Assembly (NCBI GenBank): GCA_001600635.1
Contig: BCKL01000022.1
Location: forward strand, 310,001 to 374,000
Origin: Leucosporidium creatinivorum
Lineage: Eukaryota > Basidiomycota > Microbotryomycetes > Leucosporidiales > Leucosporidiaceae
Reading direction: 5' to 3'
Length of the DNA: 64,000 nt
The stretch's first letter is position 1. Each line of letters begins with the position of its first letter. A program made the translations under genes and the position numbers. This document shows, in pieces, positions 31,928 through 44,690 of the stretch. The notes beneath the pieces are model-generated. The model was not told the origin of the DNA and did not search any database. It saw only the letters and a list, made by a program, of their open reading frames with translations.

Positions 31928-32952
31928 ATGGCGGCTTCGCTAGAGGACATTATCAGCGCCAAGCTGGCAGCTATGGGCCTAGAGAACGAGGACAACACGA
32001 GCTTTATTCTCGGGATTGTTGAGGAGGACTCATTCGAGCCAGAGGTACGTCTGTGGCTTCCGCTCGAGCAGGAGTAGCGAACCGACGATCTTGCTACCAT
32101 GCAGGACAAGAGGAGCGCCATCTTGGGCATGCTGGAAGCGGAGGAGGATGGTGCGCTTTCGCTTCTCTGCACTCGTCGAGCTAAGCTGACCTTCTCTCGG
32201 TCGAGCAGAAGCTGTAGGGCAGTCCATCGACGAGCTATTGGAGGAGACGTCTGCCCTCCGCGAGGCTGAGCTGGCCAAGGAGCGTGAAGCGGAGGAGCTG
32301 AGGCTGGCAGTGGAGAAGGGTGAGCCCCCTTGGCGAGTTGGTAGGTGACTCGAGCTGACACCGCGTCTCGATGCAGAGAAAGAGGCAGCCAGGGCGGGAA
32401 AGAAGGTACTGACGCCAGAAGAGGAGGCGGCACGAAAAGCAGAGCTCTTGAAGGTGCGCCGAACCTCTGTCTCCCTTCTCCTGGCGATGGTAGCTCATCT
32501 CTGTCTGCCTGCAGACCTACGGCTACATTGCGGAGGATGAGGAGGAGCAAGCTGAGCAGGAGAAGAAGCAGGCCGAGTCAGATGCTCCCTTCGTTGATCC
32601 TCGGACGCTGTCAAAGAAGGCTCGCAAGAAGGCCGAGGCAGGAGTCGGTTCGTCCCTTCCCTCTCCGCCGCGCTCGCAAATGCTGACCCTTCTTGCTCGC
32701 ACTAGACCTCTACATGCAGCCCAACATGAACGCTTCCAACGTAAAAAACGCCGAGGCGCAGAAGCGGAAAGACGAGTCGATGAGGGCCGCTGCGAAGCGC
32801 GACAAGGACAAGAACGACCTCAAGAAGCAAAAGTACGCTGTCTTCCAGTCATTCCTTTCTATTCACTGACTCGTATCCATCGCAGGGATGACGCAGCCAA
32901 GAAGCTGGCGGATAAGCAAAAGAAGGCGCAGAAGGTCGAGCGCAAAGGGTGA
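31928..32952 (+). CDS. CCDC43-like coiled-coil protein
   Basis: About 235 residues in eight small exons. The N-terminal segment (ISAKLAAMGLENEDNTSFILGIVEED) and following ILGMLEAEED resemble the folded head of animal CCDC43 (YGAYILGVLQEE). The middle PEEEAARKAELLKTYGYI and the tail with NVKNAEAQKRKDESMRAAAKRDK follow the same order as CCDC43, ending in a lysine-rich coiled coil. All introns keep phase; one uses the GTTCGT donor and another GTACGC. The function of CCDC43 proteins is poorly known and nothing here clarifies it. It lies 224 bases downstream of SEC31 on the same strand and converges with the 5-phosphatase gene. Confidence 0.75.
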
Positions 32953-33124
32953 TTTCGCCGAGGGCGCTGGTCGCCTCGTCCGCTCTCAATTGATATGGAT
33001 ATCGAGTTCTACTGCAATTACGATGTATAACGAGGGTCATTAGGCGACTGAGAGGGTGAGTGGTATCTAGGAGAAGGGGTATCAAGAACGTAGAAAACGA
33101 GCGAACGCCGAGCCCTCCCTGGCC

Positions 33125-36100
33125 CTACAGCGACACGGGGACGGGCTCTCCTCCCACCCCAACCGCTACAACAGCAAACACGGGTCGATGATCCGATACA
33201 GCGTCCATCTTGCCGAGGTCGGTCACTGCGTCGTACTGCAGGACTTGGATCTCTCCCTTCCTCGGCCCAGCGATCAGCGGCGGCGCAGGCTGTTCGAGTG
33301 CTCCGGGGCTGAGGACCATACTGTCGTCCTCGTCGGGAGTGCGGTCGTTGGAAAGGAAGGGGAGCGAGGGGAGGTGGAAGAATGACTTGAGGCGATGGAG
33401 GGAGAGGCTGTGGCCGTGACCGAGGTTCGGACCGCTGCTCGAGCGATTGAGGGAGGCGCGAGTGAGAGGGCGAGGCATACCATGCGAGAGGGTAGATCTG
33501 AGATCGCGACCCTCGTCTGTTGCGAAGGGAGTGTCGAAGGCGGGAGGAGCGGTGATCGTCGGCGAGAGGGCGGATGGCGAGAGCGCGCCGAGTGAGTTGG
33601 AGCGCGACATGTTGTGCCGCGAGCTGGAGGAGGAGCGGACGGAGAAGGTGGGTCGCTTGCGCGTGCGCTTGGTGATGGTGGCGTCGGCGGTAGTCACTGG
33701 AGGTGGAAGTGACACGGGGGGGAGTGTCGGGGTCGCGAAGACGGGCGAGTTGGCGAGAGGGGAAGAAGGCAAGCCATTCGTCGCGGCGCCCATGTCGGCG
33801 GTAGGGGGTATAGTCGATAAGCCGAGTCCCGTTGTAGATGATCTCCGCCGCTTCCAGAACGAGAGCGAGCTCGTGTCGTTCGAAGCTGTCGACTTGACGG
33901 AGGGATCCAGCGACGCCCGCCGAGCTGTTCCCGCCGCCTGTAGGCTCTTGAATCGCTTGAGCTTCGTCTGCGTACTCGTTTCTACAATGAGAGACCTTTC
34001 CGGCGAGGCGAGCGAGTCCACGGAGTGGCTCTTGAGCCCTCGGCGGTTCCCTCGCGAGAAGAGGTTGCCGAAGATGCCTCCCGGCTGCTGAGGGTCGTTC
34101 TCTGGTCCTTCGCTTCCCGCTGTGCGCCACTGACGGATCCTATCGGAGGTGGGATCGACGACCGGTCGGTCAAAGTAGGCTTGCTGAGCGGCGTGATTCG
34201 GCTCGGGCGGGGTGGGGTTGCTGAGGCCGTGAACGAAGCCCTTGATGGAGTCGACGAAGGTGGAGCCACGTCGGACATACTGAGGGAGGGNGGGAGGGTC
34301 GTCGGGGATGAGGACGGTGGACATGAAGAGGATCCGGTCTGCGAACCGGGCGAGTCAGCGAGGAAACTCGAGAGCGGCTGAGAGGCGGCTCACCGGTGTA
34401 GGACTGCACGCGCTGCTTCGAGCTCGAGTCAAAACACGCTTCTACGACGCGTTGCTTGAGCGCCGGACCCACGGCCTCTCCTTCCGGCGTCGGCGCCTCA
34501 TCCTCGCTCGGCGCTGCCGACGAGTCGTCTCCAGTGGCTCGATCCAGAGGAAGGACCATCTCCGAATGCGCGCCTCGAAGGATGGGCCGCACGAAGGGTA
34601 CTCCGGCGAAGCTGAGCTTCCTCGGCGAGGCGTTTCCCGAACTTGACGTGCTGCCCTCGGCGCTCGATCCAGTGGACTGCTTGGCGGCTTTGACAAATGC
34701 AGCAGCTGCCGAGTTGGTGCGGACGAGCGTGAGGAAGCGAACCTGAGCTGCCTTGCGAACGGCGTCCATCGAGGTCGCGTTGCCTTTGCTTGGCGAGGAG
34801 GGGAGGCCCATGGCCACGGCGGCGAGCTCGGAAGTCTTCTCCACGCGCTCGTAGTCGCTCATCGCCGAGGCCTCCGACAGCATTGAGCGTACGTCGTCCT
34901 CCTCTGGTGGAATATCCCGAGTCGACTGCAGCATCTCTGGGTCGCTGGCGGCGCCGGTGTCGATGTCGTCCGAATCGACAGGCTGGAAAGCCTTCCACTC
35001 GCGCGAGGTGCGCTTGGGTGCTGCACGCTCACGATGTCCTCGTAGAAGCGTAGATCGACGTTTCCGGACCTTAGAGACGACGTCGTACTTGTCTGCAAAG
35101 TGGGGAGGAGTCAGCGGGCGAGGAAGCTGGAGAGCGAAGTAGAGGACCGACAGGTCGGCGCAAAGGTGATGGGAGCCTCGACGAAGCCTTGAAACACGGA
35201 TTCCGGCTCTGCAAGCACTTGTCGTAGCTGATCGAACTCGAGAGCTGTGGCGTAGTCCTTGCTCTTGGTGAGCCAGTCGGCGTGTAGTCGCGTCACGTCG
35301 AGGCGGAAGCTGCACAAGATCCCATCTCAGTGAGGGGCCAAGCGCAAGCTGAAGACAAGTAACGTACTTGAGGTCGCCCATGAAGAAGGTCTGGTCGAAG
35401 CGGGAGGTGAGGTCGCCGTCGCTCTTCGAGCCTCCGCCGAGGAAGTCGTCGACCTCCATCTCGCCGAGAATCTTGGCGACGTTGGCCTTGCGGAGGTCTA
35501 TCAATCAGAAGAGTATTAGTTCGACCGGTACTGAGTGTATAGGAGAGGCTTGACGCACCGACATGATGAGCATGAGCTGCGAGATGAGCCGAGACGAAGA
35601 GCAATCTCGACGAGGCGAAGGAGAGGGAGATGCCAACGCCTCCCTTGTTGCCGAGCCGCCCATTGAGAAGTCCTGCCGTGACTCGACCTGTTGAGGTTCC
35701 ATCGACGAGCTGCTCGCAGGAGCGGTGGACGAAGACGGCTAGGTATATGCCGACCAGTCGCGCCTTCTCCACGAGGACATAAGGGCCTCGGCGGCTGCCT
35801 CGGCCCGAATCCACCTCGTCCTCTGCATCATCCGATCCGCCAGAGCGCAGCGACGCTCTATCTCCCGCTCCACCATCCGTCGGCGCATCGCTCTCATCTC
35901 CGGCTACGCTCTCCTCTGGCGCTTCCGAGACGTCGTCCGAATGCACGCCTCCGCAGAGCCAATCCTCGAGAATGGACGTCCATCCTCGACCGTCGAGAGT
36001 CCTCACTTTGCCTGCCAGCATGCCTGACGCCGTAGGACATTCCTGTCCGGCGACTACGACGAGGTGGTAAGGATGGCCGGTGGTGAGGGGAAAGAGCGGA

Positions 36101-36624
36101 AGGTTGGCTGGGGAAGGGATGGAGATAATGGATCCTGTAGTCGAGCCGGCCCTGGTAGAGCCCGCCGTCGAAAGTCCGGCGGTCGATGTGCTCGAATGTC
36201 TGCCGCGAAGCGCTCCTCGAATTTCGCCGAGAAAGTCGCTGAGGTCGCCTGCTGGGCCAGGAAGCGAGTCGTGCATGTTGTGGGTCACCAGTCGAATCTT
36301 GATGGAGGGGCGAGTCGGTAGGGGCGCTGGTGCAGGCCCATATTCGAGGTTCTGAGGGCGACCTGCGGGGAGGCGGCAGGAGGGTCGACGGGACACGGGA
36401 GCGCTCTTGTTCTTGCGTGTAATCGACTTGAGCTTGTTCAGCAGCTGCTTGGGAGCGTTCTCCTTGCGATGCGGATGCAGGGCCGGGTGGGAGCGAGTCG
36501 ATTCGGAGAGTGAGCGCGAGCTGGGGGAAGAGGGCAGCTTGACGTCGGCTGATGGAGGAGCTAATGTAGAGGATGCGGCTGCTGCTGCTCTCGCGCCCGC
36601 TGCCTCGCCGTCCGTGGTCGCCAT
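33125..36624 (-). CDS. Inositol polyphosphate 5-phosphatase-like protein
   Basis: Removes the 5-phosphate from phosphoinositides or inositol phosphates. About 1,050 residues in five exons. Catalytic motifs occur in order: VTHNMHDSLPG, VVVAGQE, NGRLGNKGGVGISLSF, SAHLAAH, GDLNFRLDV (formed across an intron), TFAPT, SSKQRVQSYTDRIL and SDHRPVFAVV near the C-terminus. The catalytic domain is interrupted twice: by a Ser/Asp-rich insert after GQE, and by about 220 residues between the TFAPT...YD substrate loop and SSKQR. A further Ser-rich stretch of about 370 residues separates TDRIL from SDHRP. N-terminal low-complexity basic sequence could bind membranes. An unread base (N) lies at 34291. No Sac1 or CAAX element is visible, so it is not a classical synaptojanin. 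Confidence 0.85.
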
Positions 36625-38281
36625 GCTTGAGAAGCGACTCAGCGGGGATCGCTCGACCTGCGAACGGGCTGGAGGAAGGCGAGCGAGGGGTGGTCCAGTA
36701 GAGCGGGAGTCGAGTCTACGCCAGTGATGCTGACGCCCTCCGCCAGAGTGAGAAGCTGCTGGTCGAGAGGTGGTGGTTGGAAGCGAGCCAACGAAGTCCG
36801 CGCTCGAACGTCGAACGCTCGAGCTTCGACTCGCTCGTCGCTGGTCACATGTGCTAGCTATTTACCTCAGCATCGAGTTCGACTTCACAGATGCTCTGCT
36901 GCAGTGTAGTACGTCTTTCCGTGCCCCATTTCTTGCTGCAGCGATAGATCGGCGCTTCGGCGGACGTCACCTAACCCTTCGGCGCCAATTGTACTCCATT
37001 CGAGCTTCATAGCCCTGCGAAGAGATTGCAAGGTTGTCGCAATTTGCGGACCCAGCGGAAACTCGTGCCGGTCGCCTCGAGACCTGCTTGGCGAAGTCGG
37101 CGGAAGGGCCTGAGCGACCTGCTGCACCTCATGCAGGCTCTTTCTGCGACAGCAGAGCTTGCAGGTGGGTACTATGTAGCATTGATGTCGCTCGCAAGCG
37201 CCGACTTGCCACAGTCGCTAGCAGGGACGCCCAGCAGCTTGATAATGGACCTCGGCGATCAAGTCCGAAGTGGCCTCCGACGGCGGCCTCCCTCCAACGC
37301 GAACTCGATGATACATTGGAGAGGGAAGCACCATCAGAGTACACTCCCCATTGCTGCAGAGCCAAGCTGATGACCTAGCCTGAAGTATGAGCTCCTTCGG
37401 CTCTTCGGCGAAGGCAGCACTCGCGCGAAGCACCTTTCGGCGTGAGGTCGAGGGAGGGACAGCGACGGCAAAGCGCTCTGACGAGCGATACGCGGCTGCT
37501 GACTCTACTTGGAGATGTAGAGTCCTAGAGTCTCGTCTCGGCCGAGGTTCCAGCTTTCGGCGCTTCTCACACGCGAGCGCCCTTCGCAGCTGCTCGTGTC
37601 GCTTCGCGCTTCGTAGCGAGTGAAGATGCGACGTTTTCTTCTGTACTTCACCACGATCCGCGTTGCCTTTCTGCCTCCATCTGGGGTTCATACCCTTCAT
37701 TAAGCCCCCCGACTTACCATTCTCGGTGATGCCCTCCCTCGCTTGGCCAAGCTGACCCCCAGCGCCGAAGGCAAAGCGCGGGAGGAGGAGGAGGAGCAAA
37801 TATAAGGTATGTCACGGAGATATACTGCAGCCACGGGGCATGGCTAGAGAGTTCCCAGAGCGGGTACAAGCGAAAGAGGAAGCGAGAGCAGGCACACCCA
37901 GCTTTCCTCTCTTCCCCGTGCTCAGCTCTCTGGCGGCTGCTCGTCTCTTCTCGCCAGCTCGTCTTTCTACTGCAAAGCCACTTGCACCCTCAGCTCGCCT
38001 CTCATCCGACCGCCGGCCATCCCTCGTCGCCGAAGCTTCGGACTCCTCGCCAAACACCTGCCCCCGCCTTCGAGTTGTTGTTCTCAGGGAGCGGTCTAGG
38101 TGAGCGACAGATCCGCGGAACGGTGCAGAAAAGCAGAGCAGAGCAGGACCTCTTGCTACGGCGCACCCATGCGAATCAGCACTGACCCTTCCTTCTCTCC
38201 TCTCGCCTCTCGCAAGGTCAGTCAAGCAGCTGAGCACAAACTCAACGCGACGACGCTTCGCAGGAAGCTTTGGGATCTTCC
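36625..38281. other. Longest gene-free stretch (1.66 kb)
   Basis: Divergent interval between the 5-phosphatase and the seven-TM gene. Several 70-115 codon open frames exist on both strands, but none has recognisable protein content, and they overlap one another, as expected of GC-rich non-coding DNA. The right end (about 37810-38280) has splice-like GTGAGC/CAG pairs and is probably 5'UTR of the plus-strand gene. A non-coding RNA or fast-evolving gene cannot be excluded. Confidence 0.4.
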
Positions 38282-39938
38282 ATGTCGTCCGACAATCCCT
38301 TCGAAGTCTACCTGGGTCTCCTACAGCACCAGTTCTATCGGGAACCGACGGCTGGCTTTCGCGGGCGACTCGTCGCCCTCCTCGTGCTCGCCAGCCTCCA
38401 CATCTGTCTCGCCCTTATCTACCTCGCGCTGAACGTACAGGCTATGTTGAACGGGGGAGGAGGTCTCTGGGTGTTCAGGCAGGTTCGGCGAGGGTCAAGC
38501 TCGTTCTTCGTCCTGAAGTGAGCCGCCCTTCCTCTTACGCTGCAGAAGACCAAGTCCTGACCCTCTTTATTACAGCGCCAAGATCATCGGCCCCATCTGC
38601 ACGATTGCATGGGTACGTGAACATCAAGAAGAAGAAGAGAGGTGACTGCTCGGCGCTGACGCCCGCTTCCACATGCAGGGTGCTTTTGCCCTCGGCTATG
38701 TGGCCGACGCCAAGAGAGTACTTTGTGATGGCGGTGCCTACACCACAGCAACATGGCTCCTGCGTAGCATGCAGTGGGTGCCGCTCTATGGCTCGGGCTG
38801 GCTCGTCTCTTGCGCCTTCCTCCAAGCGTTCTTCCTCGCCACCGCCGACACGGAAACGGACGGACGCAGGCTCTCAAATCGCGCTTGGAACTACCTTCTC
38901 TTGGTATCGGGTCTATGTCTCTTCTCCCTCCAATTCGTGAGTTCCTGCTCGCTCGCTTGTTTTCGGCGCTCGCTGTCGGTGCTGACCCTCTTGTTGCTTC
39001 CGTCTCTCTAAGGGCCTCGCCACATGGACCATCATTGTCAGCAAATATCTTTGGGACCGCTACATCACCTTCCACAACCTCCTCACCAAGCTCTCCGCCG
39101 AGTGGACCGGCGTACTCGATCCTGCGGCGCTCGCAAGTCTCTCGGAGCCCTATATCGCCTTCCTAGCGAGCGCTGATCGATTCAGGATGTGAGTCCGTGT
39201 CTTGCTATGAGCGTGGAGAACGATGCTCACCTTTCTTCCACTGCACAGCGCCACCACCGTTCAGTTCACCACCCTCTTCCTCCTGCCCCTCGCTTGCCTT
39301 CTTCTCAACCTCGGAGGCCTCTTCCTTGCCCGCCGACTCCACCGCCTCGCCATCATCAAAATCCATGCCCTCACGACCAATTCCTACAACATCGACCTGA
39401 ACCTCGACGGCGACTCGGCGACGAAAGCCTCGCCGCCCGTACTCGAGCCAGATCGCCGAGGTTCAGTCTCAGCCAACGCTTTGCGGAAGTTGGCGACCAA
39501 GAAGCATGCCGAGGGGGAACCAGCGTTGGAGCTGGCATCTACGCACGCCCGAGAATGCCTGGAGTTGCTGAAGGCCAAATCCGACCTCGTTGCGCATTGC
39601 TTGCACATAGGCGCGGGCTCCTTGCTCATTCTGGCGTCGGCGGTGTATATCGCAGTGGTGGTAGGGAGTAATGAGTTTGTGACTGGGAATTGGGCGTCGT
39701 GAGTTTCGTTTTTCTCGGTTCAAGTTCGAAGTTTCGGCTGACCCATCCTCTCAGATTCGAGGCTGCCCTGTTCTCAATCACCTGGCAGATGGACCTCGTT
39801 CTTCCGGTTCTTTGGAGTATACTCATCTTCAACGACCTCAAGCTGCGACGTGTACAGCGCGCTCAGGGAGAGGACGGGTGTCGGAGACCTTCGGCGGCGA
39901 CGGTGGCCAGCGATCGACTCATGAGCGAGGTCGTCTGA
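38282..39938 (+). CDS. Seven-TM membrane protein, unknown family
   Basis: About 470 residues in seven exons. Seven hydrophobic segments are visible: VALLVLASLHICLALIYLAL; IIGPICTIAWGAFALGYV (formed across a splice); VPLYGSGWLVSCAFLQAFFL; LLLVSGLCLFSLQFGLATW; TLFLLPLACLLLNLGGLFL; IGAGSLLILASAVYIAVVV; and ITWQMDLVLPVLWSILIF. The N-terminus MSSDNPFEVYLGLLQ is short and the loop between TM5 and TM6 is long and charged (about 95 residues). This GPCR-like topology lacks the motifs of STE3/STE2 pheromone receptors and of RTA1. Splice junctions all keep phase (for example VL-NAKIIGP through a GTGAGC donor). Similar orphan 7-TM proteins are common in basidiomycetes; a receptor function is only a possibility. 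Confidence 0.75.
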
Positions 39939-40161
39939 GTGCGGTCGTCTGAGTGCGGTCGTTTGTGTGCTTAGTAGTTGGCGGATCCCTAACTTGAGTA
40001 GTCTCTCCCTGTTGTTAGATCATAATCTTGTATCTCTCGTATCATCCGCCGAGGCGCAGAGAAGATCATGTACGAACGGCGCGAATTGGTTACAACAGCG
40101 AAACAGCAAAGTGCGATGCGCTCAAGAGCAGCTTAGAGTGTTCATTAGGAAGGCAAGCGCC

Positions 40162-43100
40162 TCAGAGGTACTGCGAGGTGCAGAACAGTCAGCGACAGCT
40201 GCGAGACTGAAGGCAACCAGCTTACGGGAACGCTCGAGAAGTCCATCTGGTCTAGCTCGTCCCCCTCCTCTTCATCCTCATCCTCGTCATCATCCTCATC
40301 CTCCTCCTCCTCCTCACCATCAATCCCGACCTCCCGCTTCATCTGCTTCTTATACTCCTCTGCCTCGGTCGTCCCTCGGTTCCTCGCCATCGCCGCCGCC
40401 CGCAGCCTGTCAAAGTCGTTGTCGTTGGGCAGGCTGCCGGGCATCGACTCGCTTTCGCTACGTCCATCGTCGTCGAGCTCGTCGGGCTCCTCCACGACCG
40501 TAGCCTGAAGGAGAGGACTGCTCGGAGTCGCAGCTCGGCTCGACCTGCCAGGAGCGCCGGGCGAAGTGGCTCCATCGACGAGAGTCTGCTTTGACGAGCG
40601 GCGGGAGAGGGAGTTGGCGAGGCTGCCGAGGCGAGGGAAGGCGAGGCGACTCGAGTCGGAGCGGGCTGAGAGGGCGGGCGAAGGAGGAGAGAGGTCGGGA
40701 ATCTCGAATTGTGGAGCGGGCGCGCGCCAAAAGTTGAAGTCCGTGAAGTCGGGCGCAGTCTTGCGGTTGATGGGAGGGAACATCTGATCCACGAGATCGG
40801 TCATGTGGATGTAGCTGTTGCGAAATGGGGTCAGCTTCGAAGGCGCTGAAGAGGCAAGGCGAGAGCGCTGGGAGGGCCAGGCGAGAACGTACGAGGACTT
40901 GTAGCCAGCGAGCTCGAGCAGCTCCATCTTGACTTCTCCGTTACTGTCAATGGTGAAGATCCTAGACGACGGTACGTCGACCGTGCGGTAGGAGAGGGCG
41001 TCTGTGATGCGATTGCCGAAGCCGGCGTAGAAGGGCGAGCGCTCGTGGAAGAGGCGCTGGATGTCACGAAGACAGGCCATCTTGAAGACCTCGGGCTTGC
41101 GCAGGACGACCTCGCTGTAGTAGCGAGTAAGTCAGCAGCTCACTTCGTCGGAACGAGCAAAGAATGGAGCGCACCGGTGCAAAGAGGTCATGAGGCGGTC
41201 GGGCGACATGATGACAGGGCCGTCCGGCAGCTTGAAGCCGTTTTGCGTGATGCCCTTGAGGTACTCCCTCGTAGTGTCGGCTTGACCGATGGCGCGCGAC
41301 GTGAGGTACATCATTTTGTAGCCGTTGCGAGCGATGTCGGTGTAGAGCTTGGCGACACCAAGATGGGTCCAGTCGCGGCCGATCATGGTGAAGACGTGGC
41401 CGAGAGCGTCGGATCTGTAGGAGAAGCAATGTTAGCGTCGATTGCATGAGGACAAGAGGACGGCACGCACTTGGTGATGGTGCCGTCAATGTCGGAGATG
41501 ACGACCGAGAAGTCGGACTCCCAGAGGAAGACCCTCGATGTGCAGGTGGCGTAGCCAGAGTATGAGGAGCGAACTGAGAACGAGATGGCGTTCATGCCCT
41601 TCTTGAGGTTGAGAAGTTTCTGCGTAAAAGCGAAAGGTCAGCGCCGAGTTCGAGCGAAACCGCGGAGGCCAACCCACCAGCTGATCCGAAGTAAGACGAA
41701 GGGTCTTAGCGTAGTGCTTCATGTCTTGCTCGGGAACAGCGGCAGCATCGTCCTGCTCGAGATGAAAAAGATCAGGATTCGGCTCGAGGTATCGCGAGGG
41801 GAGAACGGCCTACCGGCACAGGCGGACTAGTATCAGCGGTGTCGAGCTGTGGGAGCGCCTTTGGAGACTCGGGAGGCGACATGGGAGGGCTCGTCGGTGG
41901 GCTCGTATCCGTTGCCGGCAAGCTGATGGTCGAAGCCTCCTCGACACTCGGCGTTCCCTTGCGACTGAACCAGCTCCCCCATCCTCGGCCCGGTCGCTTG
42001 GCATCGCTGTCGTCCACGCGCCGCTGGTGGTGCTCTGGGTGGTCGACTAGCGACTTGCGATAGACGGCGAGCGAGGCGAGGACGGGCGAGGCGTTGTCCC
42101 AGGTGAGGTAGCGGTCGCCGTACTTGACAACGAGGTCATTATGGTCGGTGACGGCGTCTTGCTCCATGAACTGGCTGAACGTGACCTGGTGTTCGGCGAA
42201 GATGAGGTCGTCCTTGGCCTGTTTAGCGACAGAGTATCAGCTCGGCGACGGCGAAGGTCAATTATCCAGCCTACCTTGTCGCGTCCAAAGTCGTCGTTGT
42301 CGCAGAGACTCAGCTCGAAGACGTGCACTTTGCCTCCAATCTTCAGCGTGAACTGCTTGGGCGAAGCGTGGAAGACTCCGTCCGTAGGCGATGGGTCCAA
42401 CTCGGCCTCGGCGTGGAGCGATTGGAGCGACGAGATGCTCAGAGGTCGCTGCGGCGAGCTTGCCCTGGAATGAGCTCGAGAGCGCTTGTTGAGAGGAGTT
42501 GGGAGGGGTCGAATGGCGGCGGCATCGGCATCCTCATCGAATGGCTCGGGGGAGGCAGCGCGGGAAGGGGTGGGGGAGCGCTCGTCGGAGGGGTCGAAGA
42601 AGTCACGGAGGGTCTTCGGGTCGGTGCTCTGGAGGAGGCCTTGGGTAAAGGCGATGACCTCCTCTTCGGCGGCAGCGTCGAGAGCGTTGTCCTTGGCATG
42701 GCTATTGGCTCGAGACGAAGAGTCGCCGTCCTTCTCGTCATCGCCGCCGGCGTCGATCTTGTAGCCCGACATGTCGAGCATGAGGTCTGTCGAGACAGTA
42801 TGATCAGCTCAGGCTCAAAAGCGGTGGAAGAACCCTACTACTCACCTCCAGTCTGCTCCAGCGACGGAGTCTGAGGGTAGTCGGGAATCGGCAGCTCCTT
42901 GAAGACGGGCTCCTCGAACGACTGCTGCAAGCCGGTACGCGAAAGCTTGAGGGAGAAGGTCGAGTCGATCTCGGTTCCGTCATGGCTCGTCGCCTTGCCG
43001 TTTCCTCCCGCTCCGCCGAGCACCGAGCGGACGTCCTCGTTCCGCTTCCTCGCCGCCTTCCTCACTTCATCCCCGGGCTCCGGCTTATCCTCCAGGTCCA

Positions 43101-44337
43101 AACCTTCTAGCTTCTCCCTCATTCCCTTCTCCAACTGTCCCAACTCTTGCGTGTCCTCCACGGTACTCTGCCCGCGAAGCCCCTCCTCGCCCTTGACGGC
43201 GTGCTCATCGTCCTCAAGCTTCCTCGTAGGAGTATGCTCCCCGCTCGACTCCTTGACGGCCTTCTTGAGCTCTTGATCCCTGAACCCGTGCTTCTGCACG
43301 CCCTGGATCGCAGCACCGCCGAAGCCGGCGACCTTCTCGACGGCGCTCGAGACGACGGCGGGGACGAACATGGCCGACTTGAGGCGGGCGGTGTGGGAAG
43401 GTGAATTGATACTCTCTTCCTCCTCCTCGGCTGCGGGGTTCTCGAGTGGAGTGGAGGCGGTGAGGCCGGGCGCTGGAGGAAGGGAGCGACGGCGCTGGAT
43501 GGGCGAGCTGACTTGCGTGGAGGACACTGAGGCGTAGCGAGAAGAGCTGGGAGAGGAATCGTCGGTGAGAGCCGCGTTGGCGTGATCTGCTTATGTATCA
43601 AGAGGGTCAGCGAGCGATTAGCTGGGCGTCAGGTGCCCAGTCACTACTCACCCGCTCCGGCCAAGCCTTCTGCCGTTTGCGAAGCGCCGAGGTCGAGGAA
43701 GTCGGGCTCCTGTGCAACGTAGTAAGCGTCAGCTCGAGCGTTAGAGCAAGGTCTGCACCACAAGACTCACCCCGGGGGCCTCCTCGTCCGCCATCTCGTT
43801 GCTGATGGGCGAAGACAGCGGCGAGGTCTGCAGGTCTTCGGGCACATTGCCATCCGTCTCAAACACGAAGAAGGCCTCGCCCGTCTCGCCAACCTTCATG
43901 TAGAAGGGGATCTCATCGTCGTTGACCGTGATTCGGACCTGCCGGCGTTGGGGGCAAGCGGAGGGGACGTAAGGATGTGCTGTAGCTTCGCAGAGCAGCA
44001 TCTGCTCTGGAATGAGATTTCCGACCTGTAGGAAGAACTCGAGCTCACCTTCTTGTCGATAGGACGCAGCACGGAAAGCTTGCCGAACCGCACATGAAAC
44101 GGCGAGCAGGCGAGCTCCACCTCTCCCTCGACGCCCGTTTCCGAGGGTCGCTCGACGACGATGACATCGATAGCTCCGGTGAGAGTAGCTGGGTTGATGT
44201 CCTTGTAGTATTGTACGGCCTGTGGAGCGCAAGGAGCGGTGTTTGGGGAGTGAGCGAATGGCTCAAGTGAGCTTGCCCGCTAGCAAGGCCAGGATGAGCT
44301 GTAGCAGAGCTAGACGTACCGACTTGAGGTACTGCAT
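40162..44337 (-). CDS. PAH1: Lipin / phosphatidate phosphatase (Pah1/Ned1)
   Basis: Mg-dependent phosphatidate phosphatase making diacylglycerol for triacylglycerol synthesis and controlling nuclear-ER membrane growth. Over 1,000 residues. The N-LIP domain begins [25 protein letters not shown] and includes [20 protein letters not shown] and [21 protein letters not shown] long acidic/Ser-rich middle follows. The C-LIP HAD domain has [17 protein letters not shown] (the catalytic DxDxT motif), [41 protein letters not shown] and [14 protein letters not shown]. The tail is strongly acidic ([13 protein letters not shown]), typical of fungal Pah1. The last exon adds only two codons (YL) before the stop at 40162-40164. 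The start is clear from the N-LIP alignment; the first coding exon is very short (about 20 nt). Confidence 0.95.
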
Positions 44338-44690
44338 AATTCTGAGAGCTAGCGCACAGCTCGTACGGAGGTGGCAGAGGCGAGAGAGCTGAGGGCGAGA
44401 GGCGCCAGCAAGGAGCACGGGGGCAGGCGCTGGCGGATGTAGCAGAAGCCGAAGAAGGTAGAAAGTGCGCCGGAGAGGTGCGCTGTACTGCTACAAATAG
44501 CGGGTATCGAGTTGCTGAAGTTGCGAGATGCGAGGTAGAAGCGAGAGAGCAATGAGGGGGCGGCGCGGCGACCAAGCGTCGAGCGCCTGGCGAGAGGAGG
44601 ACTGAGAAGTGACTACTCGCGGTTCCTTCGCACAGCTTTACACATGCTCATATAGACCTTTCAATCATTCCAGACCTCCCAGCGGCCCAC
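44338..44690. other. Upstream region of lipin gene
   Basis: Lies between the lipin start and the stop of the next minus-strand gene. Promoter and 5'UTR of the lipin gene plus a short 3'UTR on the right. No gene recognised. Confidence 0.45.
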
